From: Sphingomonas sp. BK345
GTDB taxonomy: Bacteria > Pseudomonadota > Alphaproteobacteria > Sphingomonadales > Sphingomonadaceae
DNA length: 64,000 nt
Assembly: GCF_014193845.1 (NCBI RefSeq)
Contig: NZ_JACHZX010000003.1
Coordinates: 744,001 to 808,000, forward strand
Direction: 5' to 3'
The position numbers and the translations under genes are program-made. Positions 32,985-42,359 of this stretch are shown piece by piece. How positions within the stretch are numbered: the first letter of the stretch is position 1; each line of letters opens with the position of its first letter. Below the pieces are notes generated by a model. That model saw only the letters and a list, made by a program, of their open reading frames with translations, had not been told where the DNA came from and did not search any database.

Positions 32985-35900
32985 GCCACCTCCACCGCCA
33001 GCATCGCACGGCCGGGCGAGAGCGCCTGCTTCTCCTGCACGTAGATGCCGCGCACGACCCCGCTGACCGGGCTGATCACCGCCGATTCCATCTTCATCGC
33101 CTCGATGATCGCGATGGTGTCGCCCGCGCTCACGCGCGCGCCGTCGGCGACGAGGAGCTTCCACAAACTGCCGCCGAACGGCGCCTCCACCATCTCGCAG
33201 CCTTCGGGCAGCACGATCTCGGTGTCGCTCGCGGCGGATTCGGCCTCCTCGGTCAGCGCGGCGACGCGGTCGAACTCGCCGTCGCGCTCCCAGGCGGCGC
33301 GCTCCGCGTCGAAGGCGGCCTGGCGCCGCGCCTGGAAGGCCTGGATCGTCTCGGCGTTGTCGGCGAGAAAGGCGCGATAGTCGGCGAGGCGGAACACCTC
33401 CTCCTCGATCCGGATCGCGCGCCGGCCGAGCGGGAAGTCGCGCCGCCACTCGGTCAACTCGTCGTGGCTGACGGGGAAGAAGCGCACGCGGTCGAAGAAG
33501 CGCAGCAGCCAGGGCTTGCCGTCGCGGAAGGCGTCGGTCTGCCGCCACGCGTTCCACACCTGGATGGTGCGGCCGAACAGCTGATAGCCGCCCGGCCCCT
33601 CCATGCCGTAGATGCACATATAGGCGCCGCCGATCCCGACCACGTTGGGCGGGGTCCAGGTCCGCGCGGGATTGTATTTGGTGGTGACGAGGCGGTGGCG
33701 CGGGTCGATCGGGGTCGCGACCGGTGCGCCCAGATAGACGTCGCCCAGCCCCATGACGAGATAGTCGGCGTCGAAGACGATCCGCTTGACCTCGTCGATG
33801 CTGTCCAGCCCGTTGACGCGGCGGATGAACTCGATGTTGTCGGGGCACCAGGGCGCGTCGTCGCGCACCGACTCCATGTATTTGTCGATCGTCTGGTAGA
33901 TCGCGGGGTCCTGCCACGACAGCGGCAGGTGGACGACGCGCGAGGGGATCTCGAAGTCGTCGAGCCCGCCCAGCCGCTCCTCCGCGGCGACCAGCGCCTC
34001 GAGCAGCGCCGCCTGCGACAGCAGCCGGCTGTCATAATGGAGCTGGAGCGAGCGGATCCCCGGCGTCACGTCGATGATGCCTGGCAGGCCGCCCCGCTCG
34101 ACCTCGAGCATCAGCGCATGGACGCGCAGCCGCAGCTCGAGGTCGAGCGTGATCGGGCCGTATTCGACCAAGAGGTTGCGGTCGCCCTGCTGGCGGTACG
34201 TCACCGCCGGGCGCACGCCCTTCGCGGCGATCCGGTGCAGCACCGGCGAGCCGAGCGCCTCGTCGTTCGGCATCGGCTCCTTCGCCGCGCCGGTAAGCGT
34301 GGCGACCAGCGCATCCTGCGCGCGCTCGGCGGCGGCGGCGCTGGCCTCGTCGATCGGCGCGAAGCGCACGCTGTCGCCCGGGGCGAGCTGACCGACCTTC
34401 CACAGGTCGGCCTGCGCCACGACGAAGGGGCAGAGGAACCCGCCGAGCGATGGCCCGTCCGGCCCGAGAATGATCGGCATGTCGCCGGTGAAGTCCACCG
34501 CGCCGATCGCATAGGCGTTGTCGTGGATGTTGGAGGGGTGGAGCCCCGCCTCGCCGCCGTCGGTGCGCGCCCACTCGGGCTTAGGGCCGAGCAGGCGGAC
34601 GCCGGTGCGGTTGGAGTTGTAATGCACCTTCCACGCCGTCTCGCGCAGCATCGCGATGTCGCCGGGGGTAAAGAAGTCGGGCGCGCCATGCGGGCCGTAA
34701 AGCACGCGCAGCGTCCAGTCGCGCGTGATCGCGGGGCAGTCGGCGGGGGCGAGCGCGCCCGCGTGCGCCAGTTCGGCCGGGGTCCGCGACAGGTGGAGCG
34801 TGTCGCCCGTCATCACCGCGCGCCCCGCGTGGCCGCCGAACTCGCCGAGCGTGAAGGCGCTGCGGCTGCCGAGGAACAATGGCACGTCGAGCCCGCCCGC
34901 GACGAGGATATAGCCGCGCATCCCCGCACCGGTGACCCGGCCGATCTTGAGCGTCTGCCCCGCGGCGACGTCGACGGGCGCGTAGCAGCCGAGCGGCACG
35001 CCATCGAGCGTCGCGCCGAAGTCGGCGCCGGTCAGGCAGACGCGCGCCGCTGCGTTGAACAGCAGCGTCGGCCCGGCCGCGGTGATCTCCAGCCCGGCGG
35101 CGTCGTCGGCGTTGCCGACCAGCCGGTTGCCGAGGCGGAAGGCGAGCGAGTCCATCGGACCCGAGGGTGGCACCCCGACGTGCCACAGGTGGAGGCGGCC
35201 GGGATAGTCCTGCACCGTCGTCGAGGCGCCTCCCGCGAGCACGCGGATCGTGCGCGGCGTGTAGGCGATGTCGGCGAGCGCGCGCGTCGACACCGCGCCG
35301 CTGGTGAAGACGTCGGAGCGGACGACCGTGCGCAGCCAGTCGAGGTTGGTCTCGATCCCGGCGATGTCGGTGCGGTCGAGCGCCTCCTGCATCGCAGCGA
35401 CCGCCGCCTCGCGCGTCGGCGCGGTGACGATCAGCTTGGCCAGCATCGGGTCGTACCAGGCGGACACTTCCGTCCCCGCCGCGACCCAGGTGTCGACGCG
35501 TGGCCCCTCCGGAAAAGTAACGCCGACGAGCCGGCCCGAGCTCGGGCGATAGTCCTGCGCCGGGTCCTCGGCGTAGAGGCGGACCTGGATCGAGGCGCCC
35601 CGCGGCGCCGCGACGAAGCCATGGAGGAAGCCGAAGTCGCCCGCCGCACCGCGCACCATCCACTCGACCAGGTCGACGCCGGTCACCTGCTCGGTGACGC
35701 CGTGCTCGACCTGCAGCCGGGTGTTGACCTCGAGGAAGAAGAAATCGTCGCGCTCGGCGTCGTAGAGGAACTCGACCGTGCCGGCCGAGCGATAGGACGC
35801 GGCGGCGGTGAGCCGCACCGCGGCATCGATCAGCGCCTGCCGCGTCGCGGGCGGGAGCAGCGGGGCGGGCGTCTCCTCCACCACCTTCTGGTTGCGGCGC

Positions 35901-36592
35901 TGGAGCGAGCAGTCGCGCTCGCCGAGCGCGACGACATGGCCCGCGCCGTCGCCGAACACCTGCACCTCGATGTGGCGCGCGCGCGCGACATAGCGTTCGA
36001 GGAAGACGCCGCCGTCGCCGAAATTGCCCGCGCCGAGCCGCGCCACGGTGGCGAAGCCGTCGCGCACGTCGGCGGCGTCGGCGCACACCTTCATGCCGAT
36101 GCCGCCGCCACCCGCGGTTGCCTTGAGGATCACCGGATAGCCGATCCGCTCCGCCGCGGCGAGCGCGGCGGCCTCGTCGCGGAGCAGGTCGGTGCCGGGG
36201 GCGAGCGGCACGCCGTGCGCGGCGGCGAGGTCGCGCGCGGTGTGCTTGAGCCCGAAGGCGCGGATATTGTCGGGCGTCGGGCCGATGAAGACGATCCCGC
36301 GTGCTGCACACGCCTCGGCGAAGGCGGTGTTCTCGGAGAGAAAGCCGTAGCCGGGGTGGATCGCCTCCGCCCCGGTAGCCGCCGCCGCGGCGAGGATCGC
36401 TTCCACGTCGAGGTAGCTCTCCGCCGCGGGGGCAGGGCCGATGCGGACCGCCTCGTCCGCCTGCGCGACGTGCGCCGAGCCCGCGTCGGCGTCGCTGAAC
36501 ACCGCGACCGAGCCGACGCCCATCTGCTTCAACGTGCGGATGATGCGGCAGGCGATCGCGCCGCGGTTGGCGATCAGGACCTTGGTGAACAT
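32981..36592 (-). CDS. Biotin-dependent urea/guanidine carboxylase
   Basis: 1203 residues, the normal length. Domains in order: biotin carboxylase (about 1-450; KVLIANRGAIACRI, ATAGGGGIGM, FLEVNTRLQVEHGVTE), an AHS2/KipA-like domain (about 470-780; PSGPMDSLAFRLGN), an AHS1/KipI-like domain (about 800-1000; LLVEYGPITLDL), a helical linker, and a biotinyl domain with the lysine in EAMKMES near the C-terminus. It carboxylates urea or guanidine with ATP and bicarbonate. Because two DUF1989 genes and an ABC transporter are in the same operon, guanidine is the more likely substrate, giving carboxyguanidine. ATG 36592 overlaps the preceding stop by one base (TGATG). Confidence 0.92.
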   Translation of the reverse strand: MFTKVLIANRGAIACRIIRTLKQMGVGSVAVFSDADAGSAHVAQADEAVRIGPAPAAESYLDVEAILAAAAATGAEAIHPGYGFLSENTAFAEACAARGIVFIGPTPDNIRAFGLKHTARDLAAAHGVPLAPGTDLLRDEAAALAAAERIGYPVILKATAGGGGIGMKVCADAADVRDGFATVARLGAGNFGDGGVFLERYVARARHIEVQVFGDGAGHVVALGERDCSLQRRNQKVVEETPAPLLPPATRQALIDAAVRLTAAASYRSAGTVEFLYDAERDDFFFLEVNTRLQVEHGVTEQVTGVDLVEWMVRGAAGDFGFLHGFVAAPRGASIQVRLYAEDPAQDYRPSSGRLVGVTFPEGPRVDTWVAAGTEVSAWYDPMLAKLIVTAPTREAAVAAMQEALDRTDIAGIETNLDWLRTVVRSDVFTSGAVSTRALADIAYTPRTIRVLAGGASTTVQDYPGRLHLWHVGVPPSGPMDSLAFRLGNRLVGNADDAAGLEITAAGPTLLFNAAARVCLTGADFGATLDGVPLGCYAPVDVAAGQTLKIGRVTGAGMRGYILVAGGLDVPLFLGSRSAFTLGEFGGHAGRAVMTGDTLHLSRTPAELAHAGALAPADCPAITRDWTLRVLYGPHGAPDFFTPGDIAMLRETAWKVHYNSNRTGVRLLGPKPEWARTDGGEAGLHPSNIHDNAYAIGAVDFTGDMPIILGPDGPSLGGFLCPFVVAQADLWKVGQLAPGDSVRFAPIDEASAAAAERAQDALVATLTGAAKEPMPNDEALGSPVLHRIAAKGVRPAVTYRQQGDRNLLVEYGPITLDLELRLRVHALMLEVERGGLPGIIDVTPGIRSLQLHYDSRLLSQAALLEALVAAEERLGGLDDFEIPSRVVHLPLSWQDPAIYQTIDKYMESVRDDAPWCPDNIEFIRRVNGLDSIDEVKRIVFDADYLVMGLGDVYLGAPVATPIDPRHRLVTTKYNPARTWTPPNVVGIGGAYMCIYGMEGPGGYQLFGRTIQVWNAWRQTDAFRDGKPWLLRFFDRVRFFPVSHDELTEWRRDFPLGRRAIRIEEEVFRLADYRAFLADNAETIQAFQARRQAAFDAERAAWERDGEFDRVAALTEEAESAASDTEIVLPEGCEMVEAPFGGSLWKLLVADGARVSAGDTIAIIEAMKMESAVISPVSGVVRGIYVQEKQALSPGRAMLAVEVA

Positions 36593-37218
36593 CAGCCGAT
36601 CACCTGCATGCGCACCGGCGTGGGATTGAACCCGTTGCAGGGATTGTTGATCTGCGGGCAGTTGGAGACGACGACGATCACGTCCATCTCGGCGCGCAGC
36701 TCCACCGTGAGCCCCGGCGCGGAGATGCCGTCGACGATCCCGAGCGTGCCGTCGGCCTCGACCGGCACGTTCATGAAGAAGTTGATGTTCGACACCATGT
36801 CGCGCTTGCCGCGGCCGGCGCGGCCGTTGGCGTCGAGGAAATTGTCGACGCAGCTGTGCTGCGCCTTGGTGTGGTGGCCGTAGCGCAGGGTGTTCGACTC
36901 GCACGAGCAGGCGCCGCCGATCGTGTCGTGATAGGCGACGCTGGTGGCGGTGATCGTCATCATCGCGCGCCCCTCGTTGGACAGCAGCACCGCGCCCGCG
37001 CGCAGGAAGATGTTGCGCTGCGCCGCGATCGTGTCCTGCGCGCTGTAACGTTCGGCGTCGTCGTCCGCGGCGTACATCAGGAAGTCGACCGCCTGATTGC
37101 CCTCGAGATCGATGATGCGCAGCGTCTCGCCGGCGTCGACGCGGTGCATCCACGGCGCGCGCGCGGGCACGACCTCGTCGTGGCGGAGCGTGCCGGGGCG
37201 GGGAAGGTCAAGGCTCAT
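36592..37218 (-). CDS. DUF1989 protein, probable carboxyguanidine deiminase subunit (1)
   Basis: 208 residues. Conserved features: RVDAGETLRIIDLEGNQAVDFLMY near the N-terminus, a Cys-rich motif GGACSCESNTLRYG, QHSCVDNFL, and the C-terminal VVSNCPQINNPCNGFNPTPV. The cysteines and histidines suggest metal binding. Formerly called urea carboxylase-associated protein 1. DUF1989 pairs were shown in another bacterium to form the heteromeric carboxyguanidine deiminase that turns carboxyguanidine into allophanate. It lies between the second DUF1989 gene and the carboxylase with minimal spacing, which fits that pathway. Confidence 0.87.
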   Translation of the reverse strand: MSLDLPRPGTLRHDEVVPARAPWMHRVDAGETLRIIDLEGNQAVDFLMYAADDDAERYSAQDTIAAQRNIFLRAGAVLLSNEGRAMMTITATSVAYHDTIGGACSCESNTLRYGHHTKAQHSCVDNFLDANGRAGRGKRDMVSNINFFMNVPVEADGTLGIVDGISAPGLTVELRAEMDVIVVVSNCPQINNPCNGFNPTPVRMQVIG

Positions 37219-37228
37219 ATCGCTTCCT

Positions 37229-38038
37229 TCAGCGCGCGTAGAGATCGTCGGTGTTGAGAAAGGCGCGCTCGCCCTCGGGCGTGGCGAGGCGGATCGGATC
37301 GTCCGCCGCGGCGGGCGCGCCGCGCCACGCGGTCGCGCGCAGCGGGGTGACGGTGTAGTCGGCGCGCGGGTCGAGCACGTGCGGGCAGTTGGCGAGCACG
37401 ACGATCACCTCCATCTCGGCGCGCAGCAGCAAGGTACGCCCGGGCGCGAAGGGGCCGATCTGCGGCTCGGTTGTGCCGTCCGCCGCGATGCGGACGCCCT
37501 TGAACCAGGTGACGCAGGGGTGGACGTCCTTGCCCCCCAGCCCGTGCTTGGCGGCCGCGAGCAGGAAGCGGTCGCGCGCGTTGGGGTGCGGCCCGTAGTT
37601 GGCGCCGTCGCCATAGGCGCGCGCGTTCGACATCGCGGTGGAGGCGCCGCAGAAGGCGTCGTGCGTGCCCGCGTCATCCTCCAGGATCGTCATCATCACG
37701 CGACCCAGGTCGGAGAGCAGCAGCCGGCCGGCGCCGAGATAGCCGTTCCACTGCACCTTGAGCGTGTCGGCGACGTTGAGCCGCTCGGTCGGCATGTCGG
37801 CGTTGAACAGCAGCATCGCGGCGCAGGCGTCGCCCGCGACGTCGACCAGCCGCAGCCGCGTGCCGCGCGCCAGCCGCCGCGCCGCATAGCCGCCCGGCGC
37901 GATCGTCTCCTCCCACACCACGCCCTCGGGCGCGTCGTCGGCCGCGGCGGGGAGCGTGGGCATCGCCTCGACGCGGGTGCCCGCCATGGCGCGGGCGTGG
38001 TCGCGGGCGCCGGCGGGATCGGCGGTGCTGGTCGTCAT
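37229..38038 (-). CDS. DUF1989 protein, probable carboxyguanidine deiminase subunit (2)
   Basis: 269 residues, longer than its partner. Shared features are GTRLRLVDVAGDACAAMLLFN, the catalytic-type segment HDAFCGASTAMSNARAYG, KHGLGGKDVHPCVTWFKGV and VIVVLANCPHVLDPR. It is the urea carboxylase-associated protein 2 type. ATG 38038 overlaps the ABC ATPase stop (ATGA). The 10-base gap to the next DUF1989 gene indicates co-translation of the two subunits. Its presence is the main reason for favouring guanidine over urea as the operon substrate. Confidence 0.87.
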   Translation of the reverse strand: MTTSTADPAGARDHARAMAGTRVEAMPTLPAAADDAPEGVVWEETIAPGGYAARRLARGTRLRLVDVAGDACAAMLLFNADMPTERLNVADTLKVQWNGYLGAGRLLLSDLGRVMMTILEDDAGTHDAFCGASTAMSNARAYGDGANYGPHPNARDRFLLAAAKHGLGGKDVHPCVTWFKGVRIAADGTTEPQIGPFAPGRTLLLRAEMEVIVVLANCPHVLDPRADYTVTPLRATAWRGAPAAADDPIRLATPEGERAFLNTDDLYAR

Positions 38039-38826
38039 GCCAAGTCTCTCTGCGGAAGGTCGTCGCCGCCGAGCGCCTCGACCAGCGCCGGCGGCGGCAG
38101 GGTCTTGCGGTCGAGCGACAGGTCGTAGGTGACGGTGGCGCCGTAGCGGTGCGGCGCGTGCGGGTCGTGGCGGCGCTTGTCGAAGGCGAGCACGCGCGTG
38201 CCGAGCTTGAACGCCTCGCCGATGTCGTGCGTGACCATCAGGATGGTCAGGCCGTGTTCCTGCCACAGCCGCGTGATCAGCGCGTGCATGTCGAGCCGGA
38301 TGCCGGGGTCGAGCGCACCGAACGGCTCGTCGAGCAGCAGCACGCGCGGGTGCTTGACCAGCGCCTGCGCGATCGCCAGCCGCTGCTGCATGCCGCCCGA
38401 CATCTGCGCGGGATAGACGTGCAGGCTGTGCTCGAGCCCGACCGCCGCCAGCATCTCGGCCGCGAGGTCGCGCGCGGCGCGGCGGCGCGCCCCGAACAGC
38501 CGCGCGGTCAGCGGCGCCGCCGCGCACTCGATCCCGAAGAGCACGTTCTGCAGCGCGGTGAGATGCGGGAACACCGAGTAGCGCTGGAACACCACGCCGC
38601 GGTCCGGCCCGCACTCGGCGCGCATCGCGGTGCCGCCGAGCAGCACCTGGCCGCGCGTCGGCGCCTCCTGGCCGAGGATCAGGCGCAGGAACGTGCTCTT
38701 GCCCGCGCCTGAGGGGCCGACCACCGCGACGAAGCCACCCTCGGCGAGCTGGAGCGAGACGCGCTCGAGCACGATCTTGTCGCCGTACTCGACCCAGACG
38801 TTGCGGAGCTCGACCAGCGCGCTCAT
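38035..38826 (-). CDS. ABC transporter ATP-binding protein (SsuB/TauB/NrtD type)
   Basis: 263 residues. Walker A VGPSGAGKST, Q-loop VFQRYSVFP, signature MSGGMQQRLAIAQAL, Walker B VLLLDEPFGALD and the switch His in MVTHDIGEA are all present. It would power import together with the permease and lipoprotein upstream. ATG 38826 was chosen because it overlaps the permease stop (ATGA); the ORF extends seven codons further. The transporter class handles small nitrogen- or sulfur-containing solutes. Here it probably takes up guanidine, a guanidine derivative or urea. Confidence 0.92.
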   Translation of the reverse strand: MSALVELRNVWVEYGDKIVLERVSLQLAEGGFVAVVGPSGAGKSTFLRLILGQEAPTRGQVLLGGTAMRAECGPDRGVVFQRYSVFPHLTALQNVLFGIECAAAPLTARLFGARRRAARDLAAEMLAAVGLEHSLHVYPAQMSGGMQQRLAIAQALVKHPRVLLLDEPFGALDPGIRLDMHALITRLWQEHGLTILMVTHDIGEAFKLGTRVLAFDKRRHDPHAPHRYGATVTYDLSLDRKTLPPPALVEALGGDDLPQRDLA

Positions 38827-39641
38827 CGGCCACCCCCGTGCGCCCAAGGGAAGGCGCGCCGGCTCAGCAGCAGCAGCAATGCGTCCGTGGCGATCGCGAG
38901 CAGCGAGATCCAGGCGACGTAGGGGAGGATGATGTCCATCGCGAAATAGCGCCGGACCAGGAAGATGCGGTAGCCGAGCCCGACGTCGGCGGCGACCGCC
39001 TCGGCCGCGATCAGGAACACCCAGGCGGGCCCGAGCGACAGCCGCAGCGCCTCGATCAGCCGCGGCATCAGCTGCGGCAGCGCCACCCGCAGCGCGAGCT
39101 GCCAGCTGTTGGCGCCGAGCGTCTGCGCCTTGGCGATCTGCTCGGCCGGCAGCGCCGTGACGAAGCCGGTGAGGTCGCGCGTCATGAAGGGGGCGACACC
39201 GATCGCGATCAGCGCGATCTTGGACGCCTCGTCCAGCCCCAGCACGATGAAAAGGATCGGCAGCACCGCCACCGGCGGGATCACCGCGATGATCGCGATC
39301 ACCGGGCCGAGCAGCGCGCGGGCGAGCGGGACGACGCCGAGCAGCAGGCCCAGCACCAACGCGCTGCCGGTGGCGATGGCGAGGCCGAGGCCGAGCCGGT
39401 ACAGGCTCGCCAGCGTGTCGGCGACGATCACGATGCGGTCGCTGGCGGGGTCGCGGTCGGTGCTGAAGCCGTGGATCGCCTGCGCCATGGCGGAGAAGGT
39501 GGGCAGCAGCTTGTCCGCCGGGTTGACGGCGTGGCGTGCCTGCGAGGCGACCAGATAGACGAGCAGCAGCGCCACGATCGGCACCGCCCCGAGCAGCAGC
39601 CGCGCGCCGCGTCGCGGGCGCAGGTCGACAAGACGGGTCAC
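38823..39641 (-). CDS. ABC transporter permease (SsuC/TauC-like)
   Basis: 272 residues with about six hydrophobic helices and the BPD_transp_1 coupling motif (AQTLGANSWQLALRVALPQLMPRLIEALRL, the EAA loop contacting the ATPase). It starts with GTG at 39641 and ends in an ATGA overlap with the ATPase gene. Inner-membrane channel of the importer encoded by 38035-40911. Confidence 0.9.
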   Translation of the reverse strand: MTRLVDLRPRRGARLLLGAVPIVALLLVYLVASQARHAVNPADKLLPTFSAMAQAIHGFSTDRDPASDRIVIVADTLASLYRLGLGLAIATGSALVLGLLLGVVPLARALLGPVIAIIAVIPPVAVLPILFIVLGLDEASKIALIAIGVAPFMTRDLTGFVTALPAEQIAKAQTLGANSWQLALRVALPQLMPRLIEALRLSLGPAWVFLIAAEAVAADVGLGYRIFLVRRYFAMDIILPYVAWISLLAIATDALLLLLSRRAFPWAHGGGR

Positions 39642-39813
39642 GCGCGGGCCGCCGTGGGCGCGAAGGTCCGCCGCCCGTCGCCTGATCCGTTGCTGTGATC
39701 GAGTCTGATGCTCATCTCGTTCCTGACACTGCCCACGTTCATCGCGGGCATGGTTCCTCGATCGCCGCGACCCTCTGGTCCGGCGTTCGTCGCTCGATCT
39801 TCTGCCTGCGCGG
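39642..39813. other. 172-base gap inside the transporter operon
   Basis: Separates the binding-protein gene from the permease, whereas all other joints in this operon overlap or are within about 10 bases. No hairpin followed by T-run and no recognised riboswitch were seen. It could contain an internal promoter or a processing site that sets a higher level of binding protein. Confidence 0.35.
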
Positions 39814-40911
39814 CTACAGCTTCCCGTCCGCCGCCATCTTCATGTAGCTGGGATCGAACCGTAGCTTCACGTTCTTCGGATCACCGAGCGACTTGCCGCC
39901 GGCGAAGCTGATCCCGATCGCGTCCACGGACTTGGCGCTCGGCCCGAACAGCCCGTGGGCGAAGCTGAACTGGCGCACACGGTCGGTCACGGTGACGAGG
40001 TCGGGGTTGGCGGCGTAGGCCGCGGCGTCCTGCGGGCGCGCGTAGAGGTGCGTGGTCTTGAGCTGGTCGTCGAAGCTCTGCGGCGTGGTGCCAGCCGCCT
40101 TGGCCATCGCGGCGCGCGCGGCGCGGCCCGCCGCGTCGTCGCGCGTCATGATCGCCATCGTCTCGTACCAGATGCCGGCCAGTGCCTTGCCCAGGTTCGG
40201 GTTGGCACGCAGCGTGTCGGTGCTGACGTTGAGCGTGTCGAGGATCTCGTTGGGGATCTTCGAGCTGTCGAACACCTCGGTGGCGCCCTTGGTCGCGCGG
40301 ATGGTGGCGAGCTGCGGGTTCCACGTGGCGACCGCGTCGACGCTAGGAGAGGCGAACGCCCCGACGATGTCCGCATCGCCGGTGTTCACCGTCTTCACGT
40401 CCGAGAGCGACATCCCGCTCTGCTCGAGGCCGCGCGCGAGCAGGAAGTGCGACACCGACAGCTCGACCAGCTTGACCGAGCGACCCTTGATGTCCGCCAT
40501 CGAGCGCGCGTTCTTGAGCACGACGCCGTCGTTGCCGTCGGAATAGTCACCGATCAGCAGCACGGTGGTGTCGCGACCGCCGGCGGCCGGAATGGTCAGC
40601 GCGTCCATGGTGGTCGAGACCACGCCGTCGAGCTTGCCCGCGGCATATTGGTTCACGGACTCGACGTAGTCGTTGACCTGCACCAGGCGGATGTTGATGC
40701 CGTATTTGTCGGCCCATTTCTTCACAATCCCGGCCTGTTGTGCGTACGGCCACGGCATCCAGCCGGTGTAGATCGACCAGCCGATGGTGAAGTCCTTCTT
40801 CGCCGCTCCCGCGGCCTCGCTGCCCGATCCTGCCGGCCCACTGCCACAGGCAGTCAGCGCGAGGGAGAGCGCGACCGCCGCTGCGCCGCTGAACCATCGT
40901 CGTGCTGCCAT
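39814..40911 (-). CDS. ABC transporter substrate-binding lipoprotein (NMT1/SsuA-like)
   Basis: 365 residues. A signal peptide ends in a lipobox LTAC with Cys22, so the protein is probably anchored to a membrane facing the periplasm. The mature part is a type-2 periplasmic binding fold (FTIGWSIYTGWMPWPYAQQAGIVKKWADKYG, YAAGKLDGVVSTTMDAL). This subtype is regularly encoded with urea/guanidine carboxylase and DUF1989 genes. ATG 40911 was chosen over the ORF extension to 41007 because it begins the signal peptide. It is the first structural gene after the LysR gene, 157 bases away. Confidence 0.9.
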   Translation of the reverse strand: MAARRWFSGAAAVALSLALTACGSGPAGSGSEAAGAAKKDFTIGWSIYTGWMPWPYAQQAGIVKKWADKYGINIRLVQVNDYVESVNQYAAGKLDGVVSTTMDALTIPAAGGRDTTVLLIGDYSDGNDGVVLKNARSMADIKGRSVKLVELSVSHFLLARGLEQSGMSLSDVKTVNTGDADIVGAFASPSVDAVATWNPQLATIRATKGATEVFDSSKIPNEILDTLNVSTDTLRANPNLGKALAGIWYETMAIMTRDDAAGRAARAAMAKAAGTTPQSFDDQLKTTHLYARPQDAAAYAANPDLVTVTDRVRQFSFAHGLFGPSAKSVDAIGISFAGGKSLGDPKNVKLRFDPSYMKMAADGKL

Positions 40912-41068
40912 TCGCCAACCCCCGTCATCCCCGCTGCGGTCGCTCTCGCGCTGATCCCGTGAGAACAAGACAGCGGCGGCGAGCCCGTGCGGCATCGTCA
41001 GGGGCAAATTGCCTACCGGCCACTCATCGATGAAGATCGAAAATGATGATGAAAGCCATCAATCCCAT

Positions 41069-42010
41069 CTATGACCGGTGCTGCGCGCGGCGGCGCCGCA
41101 GCACCTCGTCGAGGAATAGCTGGGTCGGGGTGTCGCGCGTTCCCTCGGCGCGGGCGAGCAGGAAGATGTCGTAGAACGGCTCCATGTCGGGGTGGAGCAA
41201 CGGCCAGAGCTGGCGCTGCTCGACCGCCTGCCACGCCGCCATGACTGGCAGGAAGCCGATGCCGACTCCCAGCGTGATCAGTCGCTTGGCCTCGTTGATG
41301 TCCTCGGCGCGGCCGGTCGCCCGCGCGCCGAGCCGGTAGCGGCGGCGCAGTCGCGTGACGGTGTCGAGCTCGTCCTCGCCGGTGAGCACGAAGCCCTCGT
41401 CCTTGAGCTCGCCGAGCCGCTCGACGCGGTGGCCGAACAGCGGATGGCTGCGCGCGCAATAGAGCTGCTGGCGCTCAACGAAGAGCGGCTCGTAGAGCAG
41501 GCCGCCGCGCACGTTGCTGTCATAGCCGACGCCGATCTCGGCCTCGCCCTGCTCGAGCGCGTCGAGCACCGCGCGCCACGGCGACACGCGCAGCTCGATG
41601 TGGATGTGCGGGTTGCGGCGGTGGAAGCTGGCGATCGACTCGTCGAACTCGGGCGACGTGACCGCCGAGATCAGCTGGATCCGCACCGCGCCCTCGACCC
41701 GCCGCGTCGCCTGCGCGACCTGGTGCGGCACCATGCGCGCGGTCTCCAGCATCTCCTCGCACAGGCCGAGCAGCGCGGTGCCCGCCGCGGTGGTCTTGAT
41801 GCCCGTAGGTGAGCGCTCGAGCAGCTGGACTCCGACCTGCTCCTCCAGTCGCTTCAACGCCGCGCTGATACTGGGCTGCTGCTTGTGCAACTTGCGCGCC
41901 GCGGCACCGATGCCGCCGGCACGGACGATCTCGACGAAGGTGCGCAGCAGGTTCCAGTCGACACGGCTGGCGAAATGCTTGTCCAGCACCGCTCCACGAT
42001 CCACCAACAC
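41069..42010 (-). CDS. LysR-type transcriptional regulator
   Basis: 313 residues. An N-terminal winged helix-turn-helix (VDWNLLRTFVEIVRAGGIGAAARKLHKQQPSISAALKRLEEQVG) is followed by a LysR substrate-binding domain. It lies just upstream of, and in the same direction as, the transporter/carboxylase operon, so it is the obvious candidate regulator. The GTG at 42010 gives the longest form; other in-frame GTG codons (e.g. 41989) are possible. The inducer would be guanidine, urea or a product. Confidence 0.88.
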   Translation of the reverse strand: MLVDRGAVLDKHFASRVDWNLLRTFVEIVRAGGIGAAARKLHKQQPSISAALKRLEEQVGVQLLERSPTGIKTTAAGTALLGLCEEMLETARMVPHQVAQATRRVEGAVRIQLISAVTSPEFDESIASFHRRNPHIHIELRVSPWRAVLDALEQGEAEIGVGYDSNVRGGLLYEPLFVERQQLYCARSHPLFGHRVERLGELKDEGFVLTGEDELDTVTRLRRRYRLGARATGRAEDINEAKRLITLGVGIGFLPVMAAWQAVEQRQLWPLLHPDMEPFYDIFLLARAEGTRDTPTQLFLDEVLRRRRAQHRS

Positions 42011-42359
42011 TTTGCTCCCGTTCGTCCGCGCGGCTTATCTTACGGGCGAGCGACTTGGGCGCAACGCGGTCGCGGTGAGCAAGGCCTGCGGCCGACCGGC
42101 ACCGCGCTCGAGTAGCCGATCCATCCCAGCCGAACCATACTCCGGCGAACGCGGAAGTGCAGAGCGGTACCCCTGATCGCCTTTCGGCTCCGCGTTCGCG
42201 ACACCAGCGCGGCCGACGTCATTCAGCCGTGAGCCGGAATCCATGGTGCCGCGAGGGCGACGGTCTAGGCGTACGCTGGCCCATGGCTGCCGGGTCGAGC
42301 CCGGGGTGACGCGTTGGTCGCCGGAGCAGGCGGACAGTCCAGACGTGGCGGAGCAGGCC
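42011..42359. other. 349-base intergenic region with dispersed repeats
   Basis: Lies between LysR (upstream side) and the membrane-protein stop. It contains fragments typical of sphingomonad intergenic repeats, for example GCCGGAATCCATGG near 42234 and GGTCGAGCCCGGGGTGACGC near 42293. Short ORFs here have no protein character. The LysR promoter should be close to 42011-42060. Confidence 0.4.

Noticed and set aside
33464..36883. Plus-strand open frame of over 1100 codons opposite the carboxylase
   Set aside because: It is antisense to a well-conserved carboxylase, is rich in Arg/His/Asp, and shows no protein family; long antisense frames are expected at this GC content.
40951..40982. Stretch resembling part of a guanidine-III riboswitch (CCCGTGAGAACAAGACAGCG)
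   Set aside because: It is on the plus strand while the operon runs on the minus strand, and the upstream half of the pseudoknot is missing; probably coincidence.
40912..41068. Possible guanidine-I riboswitch in the binding-protein leader
   Set aside because: Only short pieces (GCGAGAG, ACGG) are present; the conserved AGGGTTCCG and GGTCCGAGAG blocks are not seen on the minus strand.
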